Positions 40,531 to 48,024 are shown, numbered from the stretch's first letter. The stretch: DNA of 51,865 nucleotides from an uncultured Clostridia bacterium (GCA_947170435.1 CAMVTO010000015.1:1-51865), one strand, 5' to 3'. The notes: generated by a model from the sequence alone, not told the origin. Made by a program: numbers and translations.

Positions 40531-42672
40531 TCACTTGCTCCAATCGTTCAAAATCGCTTCCGCCGTCTCGGTTTTCCCCAGCAGGCCATATTCGTTGGAA
40601 AACGTCACCGCGCCCACGCGCAGCCTGTCCCCCACGCGGCGCGTAAGCTGCCGCTGCATGGCGGCCAGCAGGCTTGCAAGCACCGGCTCGCGAAGTCCCG
40701 CACCGTCCAGTATCGCGATGCAGGCGTCGGTGGTGGCGGCGTCCATCAGCGCGCGGCAGGTGGCCGCGTCCGCACCGCAGAGCGCCGCGTGGGCGGTAAA
40801 GAGCTCGGTGCGGCAGTCAGCGTACTTAGAGTGCGTATTCATGATCCCGCCCGCGAGCTTCGCCAGCTTGCCGATGTGCCCCACCAGCAGCGCCTCCCGA
40901 TAGCCCATCGTCACCGCGAGATCCAGCGCGTCGCCGAGGAAGTTGGAATACTTGACGCTCGGTATATTGTGCGGATTCCATCCGCTTTCCAGCAGGAAGT
41001 CCGCGCCGTAGTTCCCCGGCGTCAGAATGATCCGCTCCGCGCCCTCGGCACGTTTTTGGCGCAGCTCGGTTTCGATGGTATCCACAACGGCCTGTTCGCT
41101 CATCGGCTCCACAATGCCGGAAGTGCCGAGGATCGAGATGCCGCCCTCGACGCCCAGCATCGGATTGAAGGTCTTTTTCGCCAGCGCCGCGCCGTCCGGC
41201 ACGGAGATCACGATGGACAACCCGTCGGCATACCCCGTCTCGGCGCAGACCGCCTCCGCCGCCTCCGCGATCATACGGCGCGGCACGGTGTTGATCGCCG
41301 CCGCGCCAATCGGCTGATCCAGTCCGGGCCTTGTCACGCGGCCAACGCCCTCGCCGCCGTCCACGGTGATGTCCCCCGCCGCGGCGCGCACCGTGGCACA
41401 GATCAGGCAGCCGTCGGTAACGTCGGGGTCGTCCCCCGCATCCTTGCGTACAGCGGCAACCGCCGCGTCGCCGACGCGCTCGCAGCGCGTGAGCGGCACC
41501 GTGACCGGCGTTCCGTTGGGCGTGATCAGCCGCGCGCTCTCCGGCGCCTCGCCCGTCAGCAGCAGCCGCGCCGCGGCCCCCGCCGCCAGCGCCGCGCAGG
41601 TTCCGGTGGTAATTCCCCGGCGCAGGAGCTTCTGTCCGCTGTGAACGCGGCCGCCGCGCGCCGCCAGCGCCGCGATCTCTGGATAGCGGGCCAATACCTT
41701 GTCGTAGTTCTCCCGCCGGTGCGGGAAATTGCAGTCGATGCAGCTCTTGCTGCCCTTTTCGGTATAGTGAAAGTTCCCGCCGCACGCTTCGCCCAGCGCA
41801 TAGAGCGGGCAATAGCAGAACAGGCAGTTGAACGCCTCCTCCGCCACGCCGCCGTGGCAGGGGAACTTTTCGCAATCACGGTTTTGGAAAAAGGCGTAGG
41901 CCCTCTCCGGTTTGTTTCGTCCCGAGAACCCAGCGTAAGCGCCTCGCGGCAGATCGTAGAGGGTTTCGATGTTTTCGTCGGTCAGCACAGCCTCCGGTGC
42001 GCCGGCGCGCTGCACCGCGCCGTCCTTCACGCAGACCACCGTGTCGGACACGCGCCGCGCCAGCGGCAGCTCGTGGAGCGTCAGCAGCACAGCAAGACGC
42101 TGCGTGCGGCTCAGCTCCTCCAGAAGATCCAGCAGCTCCAGTTGATAGCGTATGTCCAGGTACGCCGTCGGCTCATCCAGCACCAGCACCTCCGGCTCCT
42201 GACACAGCGCACGGGCGAGCAGCACCCGCTGGCGCTGTCCGTCGCTCAGCGCGGTGAAGTCCCGCTCCGCGAGATCTTCGATGTGCAGCCGCGCGAGCGC
42301 CGCCGCCGTCACCTCGCGGTCGCGCTCGGAGAGCATCCCCAGCGTCCCCGTGTAGGGGTAGCGTCCCAGGCTCACCACATCCCGCACCGTCAGCCGGTCT
42401 GTGCGCAGGTGCTCGGTGGTGAGGATCGACAGACGCCGCGCCAGCTCATTGGGTGAGAGCGTTTCCATGGCCCGCTCACCCAGGTATACCGTCCCCGCCA
42501 AGGGCGCGAGCTGCCGGGAGATCGCACGCAGCAGCGTGGACTTGCCCGCGCCGTTGGGACCGACCAGCGTTACGATCTCCCCCGCGCGAACGGTGAAGCT
42601 CACGTCGCGCACCACGGCACGGCCGCCGTAGCCCGCGGACAGGTCGCGGGCGTGCAGAACGATTTCCTTCAT
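40531..42672 (-). CDS. cbiD: ABC ATPase / Cys-rich domain / CbiD triple fusion
   Basis: A 713-residue protein in one frame with three parts. Residues 1-~250 are a BtuD/FecE-type ABC ATPase: Walker A GPNGAGKST (38-46), signature LSDGQ (142-146), Walker B EVLVLDEPTA (161-170), switch His200. Residues ~256-330 are a Cys-rich small domain (C267, C272, C283, C286, C288, C297, C311, C314; FNCLFCYCPLY and CIDCNFPHRR). Residues ~348-713 are CbiD, cobalt-precorrin-5B C1-methyltransferase (LRRGITTGTCAALAAGAAA, TVDGGEGVGRVTRPGL, ILGTSGIVEPMSE, LVGHIGKLAKLAGGIMNTHS). The start at ATG 42672 overlaps the permease stop by four bases. A transport motor is thus joined to a biosynthetic enzyme. Confidence 0.9.
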   Translation of the reverse strand: MKEIVLHARDLSAGYGGRAVVRDVSFTVRAGEIVTLVGPNGAGKSTLLRAISRQLAPLAGTVYLGERAMETLSPNELARRLSILTTEHLRTDRLTVRDVVSLGRYPYTGTLGMLSERDREVTAAALARLHIEDLAERDFTALSDGQRQRVLLARALCQEPEVLVLDEPTAYLDIRYQLELLDLLEELSRTQRLAVLLTLHELPLARRVSDTVVCVKDGAVQRAGAPEAVLTDENIETLYDLPRGAYAGFSGRNKPERAYAFFQNRDCEKFPCHGGVAEEAFNCLFCYCPLYALGEACGGNFHYTEKGSKSCIDCNFPHRRENYDKVLARYPEIAALAARGGRVHSGQKLLRRGITTGTCAALAAGAAARLLLTGEAPESARLITPNGTPVTVPLTRCERVGDAAVAAVRKDAGDDPDVTDGCLICATVRAAAGDITVDGGEGVGRVTRPGLDQPIGAAAINTVPRRMIAEAAEAVCAETGYADGLSIVISVPDGAALAKKTFNPMLGVEGGISILGTSGIVEPMSEQAVVDTIETELRQKRAEGAERIILTPGNYGADFLLESGWNPHNIPSVKYSNFLGDALDLAVTMGYREALLVGHIGKLAKLAGGIMNTHSKYADCRTELFTAHAALCGADAATCRALMDAATTDACIAILDGAGLREPVLASLLAAMQRQLTRRVGDRLRVGAVTFSNEYGLLGKTETAEAILNDWSK

Positions 42673-43649
42673 GGCCGCGCCTCCTTTTTGCGGGATAAGA
42701 GCATCCACACCACCACCGGCGCGCCGAAGATGGCGGTCACAGAGCCAATGGCCAGCTCCGTCGGCGCAAAGACCGTCCGCGCGATCAGGTCGCAGCCGAG
42801 GCAGAACACCGCCCCGCCCAGAAAGCAGGACGGCACCATCACGATGGGCTTCGCCGTACCCAGCAGCCGCCGCATGAGATGCGGCACCGCCACGCCCACA
42901 AAGGACACCGGCCCCGCGAACGCCGTCACGCAGGCGGAGAGCACGCTGGAAAGCAGAATCAGCTGCCAGCGGAACGAGCGCAGGTTTACGCCCATGTTGC
43001 GCGCGTAGCTCTCCCCCAGCTGATAGGCGCTCATGGGCTTGGAAAGCAGCACGCTCCACGCAAGTCCCGCGATCACGAGGGGCACAATGAAGCGCAGGTT
43101 CGCCCAGCTGATGCCGGAAAAGCTGCCGAGCGACCACGAGCGCAGGTTTACGATATTGGAGTCGTCCGCAAACGTCACGACCAGATCGGTGACCGCGGAG
43201 CAAATGTACCCCACCATGACGCCGCAGACCACCAGCAAGGACATCTGCTTTACCCTGCCGGAGATCAGCAGGATCGCGCCCATCACCAGCAGCGATCCCG
43301 CGAACGCGGCGGCGTACAGTCCCGCGGAGCCGACGGCGACGCCGCGCGAGAGCAGCAGCACCATCGTGAGCGCCACGGTCAGCTTCGCTCCCGATGACAC
43401 GCCGAGCACAAACGGCCCCGCGATGGGGTTCGCGAAAAACGTTTGCAGCAGAAAACCGGACACCGCCAGCGCGCCGCCCAGCAGCGCCGCGGACAGCATC
43501 CGCCGCAGCCGAAGATCCACGATCCGCGCGGCGTAGTCCTCCGCGCCCCGGAGCGAGACGCTGCCCACCGCGAGGCTCAAGGCGCCCAGCGCCAAAAGCA
43601 AAAGGGTGAGCAGCGAAAAGGCAAGCGCGCAGCGCGTCTGTCGTTTCAT
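42669..43649 (-). CDS. FecCD/BtuC-type ABC permease
   Basis: A 326-residue permease with about ten helices, of the type that imports vitamin B12, haem or iron-siderophores. Typical segments are RLRRMLSAALLGGALAVSGFLLQTFFANPIAGPFVLGVSSGAKL, GVMVGYICSAVTD, SWSLGSFSGISWANL and FVGVAVPHLMRRLLG (the ATPase contact loop lies between the last two). It is 32 bases after the binding-protein gene and overlaps the ATPase-CbiD gene by four bases. Operon context favours corrinoid or cobalt-tetrapyrrole uptake; the family fold alone does not fix the substrate. Confidence 0.92.
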   Translation of the reverse strand: MKRQTRCALAFSLLTLLLLALGALSLAVGSVSLRGAEDYAARIVDLRLRRMLSAALLGGALAVSGFLLQTFFANPIAGPFVLGVSSGAKLTVALTMVLLLSRGVAVGSAGLYAAAFAGSLLVMGAILLISGRVKQMSLLVVCGVMVGYICSAVTDLVVTFADDSNIVNLRSWSLGSFSGISWANLRFIVPLVIAGLAWSVLLSKPMSAYQLGESYARNMGVNLRSFRWQLILLSSVLSACVTAFAGPVSFVGVAVPHLMRRLLGTAKPIVMVPSCFLGGAVFCLGCDLIARTVFAPTELAIGSVTAIFGAPVVVWMLLSRKKEARP

Positions 43650-43681
43650 GGCCGATCACCCCTTTGTGTGGTTTTCTCTGA

Positions 43682-44791
43682 TTATATCAGCTTGCGGAGA
43701 TAGGTCAACTCCGCCTTCTCTGTTCCGGTCAGCACAGCGTGGAAATCCGCGATCATGCCGCCGACGGCGGAGGTCTCCTGAAAAAGATTCTTCTCCGTCA
43801 CCCAGACGCTGCCGGTCTGCACCGCCTTGAAGTCCGCAAACATCTCGTTTGCCGCGAGCAGCTGCGCGAGGGATTCCATCGGGTAGATCGTGCCGTTGTA
43901 GATCAGCACGTCCGCGTCCCGCGCCCCGGCGTAAAACGCCTCAAACTGCATGTTGAGCGTGGAGAGATTGTTGTCCTCCCCCTCCAGCTCCGCCGGGACG
44001 TACACGCCGCCCGCGAGGGCGATCATCTTCGAGAGGTAGTCCCCCGGGCGGCGCACATTGACATAGCCGTTGGGGCTTACATAGAATACCGCCGCGGTCG
44101 TGCCCGTGCTCTCGGCGGCGAGGATATCTGCCAGCGCGGCGGTCTGCGCGTCGAAGTACGCCTCCGCCTCCGCCGCCTTGCCCACCAGCAGACCGTAGAG
44201 CTTGATCCACTCCAGCCGTCCCAGCGGGTGGGATTCGTAGCTGGAGCGCTCGACCATCGTCGGGATGCCCAGCGCCTCCAGCTGCTCCCGCGTGGCGGGG
44301 CTGTGGAGGATCATCGTATTCTCCACAGCGAACGAGCAGCCCTCGGCCAGCAGCAGCTCATAATCCGGCGCACGGTATTTGCCCGCGTACAGGATCTCCC
44401 CCGCGTCCACGGCCTGCGCCACCTCGGGGATGCTCCACTCCGCCGCAGCCGTGCCGGTGAAGCGCACTGCGTCCAGCGCGTCCAGCCTGCAAAGCGGATC
44501 CATCGCGGATGAGGACGCAAGATAGATGTGATCGAGCGGCGTGTGCAGCACCGTCGCGTCCGCGATGTCGGGCGCTTCCGCGCCGACGGGGACGAGGAGA
44601 TACCGCTCTTCCCCCGCGATCGTCACCAGCGCCGCGTCGCCGTAGTAATCCACGGTGAACTGCTCGGCGTAAGCAAGCTCCATGCCGCCGGTCGGCCGCG
44701 GTTCGTTTGCCGCCGGCTCCGCCGGATGCTGCGCGCAGGCCGTCAGCAGCAGCAGCGCACAGAGCAGCGCGGCAAGAAACTTTCTTACCAT
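43682..44791 (-). CDS. BtuF/FecB-like substrate-binding lipoprotein
   Basis: A 369-residue lipoprotein (lipobox LLLTAC, Cys19) with the two-lobed, rigid-helix fold of class III binding proteins. Landmarks are DYYGDAALVTIAGEERYLLVPVG, LDHIYLASSSAMDPLCRLDALDAVRFTG, PTMVERSSYESHPLGRLEWIKLYGLLVGKAAEAEAYF and YLSKMIALAGGVYVP. The length exceeds a minimal BtuF. It presents the ligand to the permease encoded next. It overlaps the upstream lipoprotein gene by seven bases. The ligand is probably a corrinoid or metal tetrapyrrole, inferred from the operon. Confidence 0.9.
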   Translation of the reverse strand: MVRKFLAALLCALLLLTACAQHPAEPAANEPRPTGGMELAYAEQFTVDYYGDAALVTIAGEERYLLVPVGAEAPDIADATVLHTPLDHIYLASSSAMDPLCRLDALDAVRFTGTAAAEWSIPEVAQAVDAGEILYAGKYRAPDYELLLAEGCSFAVENTMILHSPATREQLEALGIPTMVERSSYESHPLGRLEWIKLYGLLVGKAAEAEAYFDAQTAALADILAAESTGTTAAVFYVSPNGYVNVRRPGDYLSKMIALAGGVYVPAELEGEDNNLSTLNMQFEAFYAGARDADVLIYNGTIYPMESLAQLLAANEMFADFKAVQTGSVWVTEKNLFQETSAVGGMIADFHAVLTGTEKAELTYLRKLI

Positions 44792-45699
44792 TGGTGCGTC
44801 TGAAGCGTCGCGGAGTCGAAGGTCAGCGTGTACTCGATCTCATAGGGCTGGCTCATGGCGGTGGTGTCCGCGACCACCGCAAGCGGGCGGTCAAACGCCG
44901 CAACGGGAATGGTGAACACGGAATGACCGTTGCCGATCTCCGCGTCGTATCGCACGCCGTCCACCAGCATATAATCGTAATTCGCGCTGCTCCAGGTGAT
45001 CTGCGCCGTCACCGCGCCGTCCTTGACCAGCAGAAACGCCTGCTCGTCCACGCTCGCCTTGCCGGAGCCGCCCGCAAGCGTCACGTCACAAACATACGGG
45101 CCGTCGGCAAGGCCGAGGCTCTCCGCCGTGGTCAGCGTCTCAAACGCCGCCAACGGCAGGGAGTCGCTGCGGAACACCAGCGTACGGTCGTACCACAGCT
45201 CCTTGCTGCGGCTCCACGCCGCGCAGTCGATCTGCTGATCCAGCGCCGCAAGCGGAAACACGAACGTGCCGACGCCGTTTTCCACCGCGGGCGCGATGTA
45301 GTCCGCCGCGTCCGCGGCGGCTGCCTCCTCGGCGGTGCCGAGGTAGAGATAGCCGTAGCTGTCGCTGCTCATGATGAGCTTGACCGTCATCGCGTCGCCG
45401 CCGACGGTCAGCTCGCAGTCTGTGATCTTGAACATGGACGAGCTGCTGTCGACGTTGATGTTGTAAACGCCGTCGACAAGCGCAGAGGCGGAAACGGGCG
45501 TCATGCCCTCGCTCCCCACGCTCTCCACCGTCGTCATCTGGGACACGTCCGCCACGGCGGAGGTGTTGCTTTCCGCAGTCTCCGCCGGTACCGGCTGCTC
45601 CGCAGGGGCAGCCTCCCGCGCCGTCTGCGCGGCGCAGCCCGTCAGCAGGCAAAGCGCCAGCAGCGCCGCGGCCCCTTGCTTTTTCCCATTACATTTCAT
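44785..45699 (-). CDS. Lipoprotein with two NEAT-like repeats
   Basis: A 304-residue lipoprotein (lipobox CLLTGC, Cys22), then a low-complexity linker to about residue 65 and two repeats of about 115 residues. The first begins DGVYNINVDSSSSMFKITDC, the second DGPYVCDVTLAGGSGKASVD. Both continue with a T-x-KL/QITWSS-x-x-Y strand pair ('MSSDSYGYLYLG', 'WSSANYDYMLVDG') and a PV/LAALD-type strand, the layout of NEAT-like beta sandwiches that bind haem. No function has been proven for this protein. Between a membrane-anchored chelatase and a binding protein, a role in capturing a tetrapyrrole or corrinoid at the surface is likely. Confidence 0.75.
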   Translation of the reverse strand: MKCNGKKQGAAALLALCLLTGCAAQTAREAAPAEQPVPAETAESNTSAVADVSQMTTVESVGSEGMTPVSASALVDGVYNINVDSSSSMFKITDCELTVGGDAMTVKLIMSSDSYGYLYLGTAEEAAAADAADYIAPAVENGVGTFVFPLAALDQQIDCAAWSRSKELWYDRTLVFRSDSLPLAAFETLTTAESLGLADGPYVCDVTLAGGSGKASVDEQAFLLVKDGAVTAQITWSSANYDYMLVDGVRYDAEIGNGHSVFTIPVAAFDRPLAVVADTTAMSQPYEIEYTLTFDSATLQTHQW

Positions 45700-46708
45700 T
45701 CATAGCCTCCTGTGTGTGCGCGATATAGAGCTGCTGGATCGACGCAAGACTGCCAAGTCCCTCCAGAACGCACTCGACCTCATAGTCCGCCGCCTCGAAC
45801 ATGCTCTTCCAGCTGTCCTCGTCGTCGCCCGCCATATCGTTGTTTGCGTGGTCACCCGCGACCACCATCAGCGGGCGCAGCACGACGCGCTGATAGCTGC
45901 CCATCTGCACCGCCGCGAGCACGTCCTCCACGGTGGGGAACGCCTCGACGGTGCCGATGAAGTAGTTTTCCATACCCTTTTCGTCCAGCACGCCCTGCAT
46001 CTGCTCATAGACGCCGTTGGAATCCGCCTCGGTGCCGTGGCCCATGAACACGATGGCGGTCCCGCCGTCGTCATACTGCTCGGTTGCTGCCACGATGGCG
46101 TCCGCCACCGCGTCGAAGTCGCTGTCGGTTTGCAGCAGCGGCGCGGCGATCTTGATCTTCTCGAACGCGTCGGCATAGCCCACGACTTCGGAGATGATGT
46201 CGTTGTACTCAAAGCCGTCCATCAGGTGCGTCGGCACCACCAGCAGCTCCTTGACGCCGTTATTGACCGCGCGCTCCAGCGCCTCGGTCACGTTGTCGAT
46301 GACCTCGCCGTCGCGGGACTTCACATGGTCAATGATGATCTGGCTGGTGAAAGCGCGGCGGACGCTCCAATCGGGGAACGCCTCCGCCAGCGCGTCCTCG
46401 ATCGCGCCGATGGTGAGGCGGCGGCTGTCGTTGTAGCTGGTGCCGAAGCTCACCACCAGCAGCTCCTTGTCGCCGATCTCGTCCTGATTGCGGGGGTTAT
46501 CCAGCGAGGCGTCGCCGGTGGTATAGTCCTCGTCGTCCGCTTCCTCAACGGTGCTCTCCGCAGGCTCTTCCTGCTTGACTTCCTCCTGCTTGACTTCCTC
46601 CTGCGCCGGAGTCTCCTCCGCACTCGTGTCTGTCTTGCCGCCCGCGCAGCCGGTCAACAGTCCGCAGGCCATCGTCAGTGCCAGCACACATGCCATCATT
46701 TTTTTCAT
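45689..46708 (-). CDS. cbiK: Lipoprotein-type sirohydrochlorin cobaltochelatase
   Basis: A 339-residue CbiK with an export signal: lipobox LLTGC (Cys21), then an acidic Glu-rich linker (22-~78) and the chelatase domain (~82-339). The metal-site histidines lie in VVPTHLMDGFEYND and VFMGHGTEADSNG, as in CbiK/CbiX chelatases; KELLVVSFGTSYNDSRRLTIGAIE opens the domain. Ordinary CbiK is cytosolic and inserts Co2+ into sirohydrochlorin. An exported form resembles the periplasmic CbiK of Desulfovibrio. Here it would sit on the outer membrane face, so it may load or strip metal from an external tetrapyrrole. The start is ATG at 46708 after AAAGGAAG. It is the first gene of the riboswitch-controlled unit. 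Confidence 0.9.
   Translation of the reverse strand: MKKMMACVLALTMACGLLTGCAGGKTDTSAEETPAQEEVKQEEVKQEEPAESTVEEADDEDYTTGDASLDNPRNQDEIGDKELLVVSFGTSYNDSRRLTIGAIEDALAEAFPDWSVRRAFTSQIIIDHVKSRDGEVIDNVTEALERAVNNGVKELLVVPTHLMDGFEYNDIISEVVGYADAFEKIKIAAPLLQTDSDFDAVADAIVAATEQYDDGGTAIVFMGHGTEADSNGVYEQMQGVLDEKGMENYFIGTVEAFPTVEDVLAAVQMGSYQRVVLRPLMVVAGDHANNDMAGDDEDSWKSMFEAADYEVECVLEGLGSLASIQQLYIAHTQEAMNEM
46571..46600. repeat. Two tandem copies of a 15-base unit in cbiK
   Basis: CTGCTTGACTTCCTC is repeated exactly twice, encoding the EEVKQ/EEVKQ linker that tethers the chelatase domain to its lipid anchor. Slippage here would change linker length in frame. Confidence 0.85.
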
Positions 46709-46738
46709 GGTTCGTTCTTCCTTTCGCAAAAAGATACT

Positions 46739-46782
46739 CCGTCTGCCGAAGCAGATCAAAAAAACCCGTCTGCCGAAGCAGA
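46739..46782. repeat. Direct repeat of a terminator-stem sequence
   Basis: CCGTCTGCCGAAGCAGA occurs at 46739-46755 and again at 46766-46782, 27 bases apart. On the minus strand the upstream copy is the working terminator; the second forms a 5-bp UUCG hairpin just before the cbiK ribosome binding site. It looks like a local duplication in the riboswitch expression platform. Confidence 0.8.
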
Positions 46783-46786
46783 CGGG
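46758..46786 (-). terminator. Riboswitch-controlled terminator before cbiK
   Basis: On the minus strand, CCCGTCTGC-TTCG-GCAGACGGG is followed by seven T. It lies between the cobalamin aptamer and the cbiK start, the expected place for a B12-dependent transcriptional off switch. Confidence 0.88.
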
Positions 46787-46800
46787 CATACGCACAGCAA

Positions 46801-46826
46801 AGCTCAGCCGATCGCTCGGCTCAGCT
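46801..46826 (-). promoter_or_regulatory. Hairpin between aptamer and terminator
   Basis: Perfect 11-bp stem AGCTCAGCCGA/TCGGCTCAGCT with a four-base loop and no T tract. It is probably part of the riboswitch expression platform, either a spacer helix or half of an antiterminator. Confidence 0.55.
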
Positions 46827-46858
46827 CTTGAACGCGGTTTCCGGTTCCGGCAGAAACG

Positions 46859-46968
46859 CCGACAGCCTCAGGTATTCTGACTCATCCGCCCATCGCGGCA
46901 TCACAGTGACCGACTCGCGGGGCTTCGCACCCCATTCCCCCTGCCGCCCGAAGCGGCGAGGCCTGTCG
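46859..46968 (-). promoter_or_regulatory. Cobalamin riboswitch controlling the cbi unit
   Basis: Read on the minus strand, the leader has the core GGCAGGGGGAATGGGGTGCGAAGCCCCGCG...GTCACTGTGATG, and near its 3' end the B12-box-like GAGTCAGAATACCTGAGGC. The outer helix pairs CGACAGGCCTC (46958-46968) with GAGGCTGTCG (about 46859-46868). A promoter precedes it and a terminator follows, so cobalamin binding should stop transcription of the whole downstream unit. Confidence 0.93.
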
Positions 46969-46984
46969 TTATTCGGTTGGTTTC

Positions 46985-47013
46985 TTTATAGCATATTTCC
47001 CGGCAAAATGCAA
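46985..47013 (-). promoter_or_regulatory. Promoter of the cobalamin unit
   Basis: TTGCAT (47008-47013), a 17-base spacer and TATAAA (46985-46990) on the minus strand, about 17 bases ahead of the riboswitch. The -35 box is four bases from the stop codon of the CDF gene, and no terminator separates the two, so read-through from the CDF gene is possible. Confidence 0.75.
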
Positions 47014-47017
47014 CCGT

Positions 47018-47884
47018 TTATGCCGGATTGACGTGGATCATGATGTGTTTGACCTGCGGAAACGCGGCTTCCACGTCGTTGTGTACCTGTTCGGCAATCG
47101 CGTGAGCGTCTGCAAGGGGCAGCTGCCCGTCCACGGAAATCTCCAGCTCAATGTAAACGCGGTTGCCGAACTCGCGCGTGCGCAGCAGGTCGATGTGCTC
47201 CACGCCGTCATGACCCATGACGCAGCCGCGGATGGCACGCTCCGTCGCCTCGTCGCAGCTGTGATCCACCATTTTATCCACCGCGTCGCGGAAGATGTCG
47301 ATTGCCGCCTTGCCGATGAACACGCAGATCACCACGCTCGAGAGCGGGTCGAGGATCGGATAGCCCAGCCGCGCTCCGCCGATGCCCAGCAGCGCGCCCA
47401 CCGAGGACAGCGCGTCGCTGCGGTGGTGCCAGGCGTCCGCCATCAGCGCCTCGGAGTCCATCTGCCGCGCGTAGTGGCGGGTGTACCAGAACATCCCCTC
47501 CTTGACCGCGATGGACAGCAGCGCGGCGAGAAGCGCCGCGACGCCCGGCACCGGCAAATCCTCGCGGTGCACGATCTTCTCAATGCCGCTCCAGCCCACC
47601 AGCAGGCCGGTGCCCATCAGGATCGCCGAGAGCACGATGGCGGCGACGCACTCCATGCGCTCGTGACCGTAGGGATGCTCCCGATCGGACGCCTTTTCCG
47701 ACGCCTTGACGCCGATCATCACGATGACGGTGCTCACCACGTCCGACGCGGAGTGGATGGCGTCGGACACCATGGCGCCGGAGCGGGCGAGCACGCCCGC
47801 GAGCAGCTTGACGGCGCTCAGCAATACGTTCGCGGCGATGCTGTGCCGCGAGACGCGCATGGTGAGCTGTGTTCGATTCTCCAT
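47018..47884 (-). CDS. Cation diffusion facilitator, likely Co2+/Ni2+ exporter
   Basis: A 288-residue CDF transporter with six helices and a C-terminal cytosolic domain (VDKMVDHSCDEATERAIRGCV to the end). Metal-site motifs lie in helix 2 (AMVSDAIHSASDVVST) and helix 5 (MADAWHHRSDALSSVG), with HPYGHERMEC between. CDF proteins export divalent metals in exchange for protons. A NiCo riboswitch in its leader points to cobalt and nickel as the inducers, and so probably the substrates. The start is ATG at 47884, six bases after GGGAGG. It sits directly upstream of the cobalt-using cobalamin unit on the same strand. Confidence 0.93.
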   Translation of the reverse strand: MENRTQLTMRVSRHSIAANVLLSAVKLLAGVLARSGAMVSDAIHSASDVVSTVIVMIGVKASEKASDREHPYGHERMECVAAIVLSAILMGTGLLVGWSGIEKIVHREDLPVPGVAALLAALLSIAVKEGMFWYTRHYARQMDSEALMADAWHHRSDALSSVGALLGIGGARLGYPILDPLSSVVICVFIGKAAIDIFRDAVDKMVDHSCDEATERAIRGCVMGHDGVEHIDLLRTREFGNRVYIELEISVDGQLPLADAHAIAEQVHNDVEAAFPQVKHIMIHVNPA

Positions 47885-47896
47885 ACAGTACCTCCC

Positions 47897-47988
47897 AAAA
47901 AGAAAAACACCCGCGGAACACGCTGTCCCGTAGATGTTGTCTACTGTCACGGATGTGACCCGGCTCCCAAGGGCCTGCTCAGTTGTTA
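47897..47988 (-). promoter_or_regulatory. NiCo (czcD) riboswitch
   Basis: On the minus strand the leader reads AACTGAGCAGGC...GCCGGG...GTAGACAACATCTACGGGACAG, matching the conserved junction of the czcD/NiCo aptamer. An alternative helix pairs 47948-47956 (ACATCCGTG on the RNA) with 47907-47915 (CGCGGGTGT) and is followed by TTTTTCTTTT, a terminator that aptamer folding would break. Metal binding should therefore turn the exporter gene on. Confidence 0.93.
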
Positions 47989-47995
47989 TAGTGCC

Positions 47996-48024
47996 AGTAT
48001 ACAAACCCGAAACGCGGAAGTCAA
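47996..48024 (-). promoter_or_regulatory. Promoter of the CDF gene
   Basis: TTGACT (48019-48024), a 17-base spacer and TATACT (47996-48001) on the minus strand, immediately ahead of the NiCo riboswitch. Confidence 0.82.

Noticed and set aside
40531-43659. Extending the ATPase-CbiD gene upstream to 43659 (1042 residues).
   Set aside because: The extra part is a frame-shifted shadow of the permease gene; the ATG at 42672 begins the real ATPase fold and makes a normal ATGA overlap.
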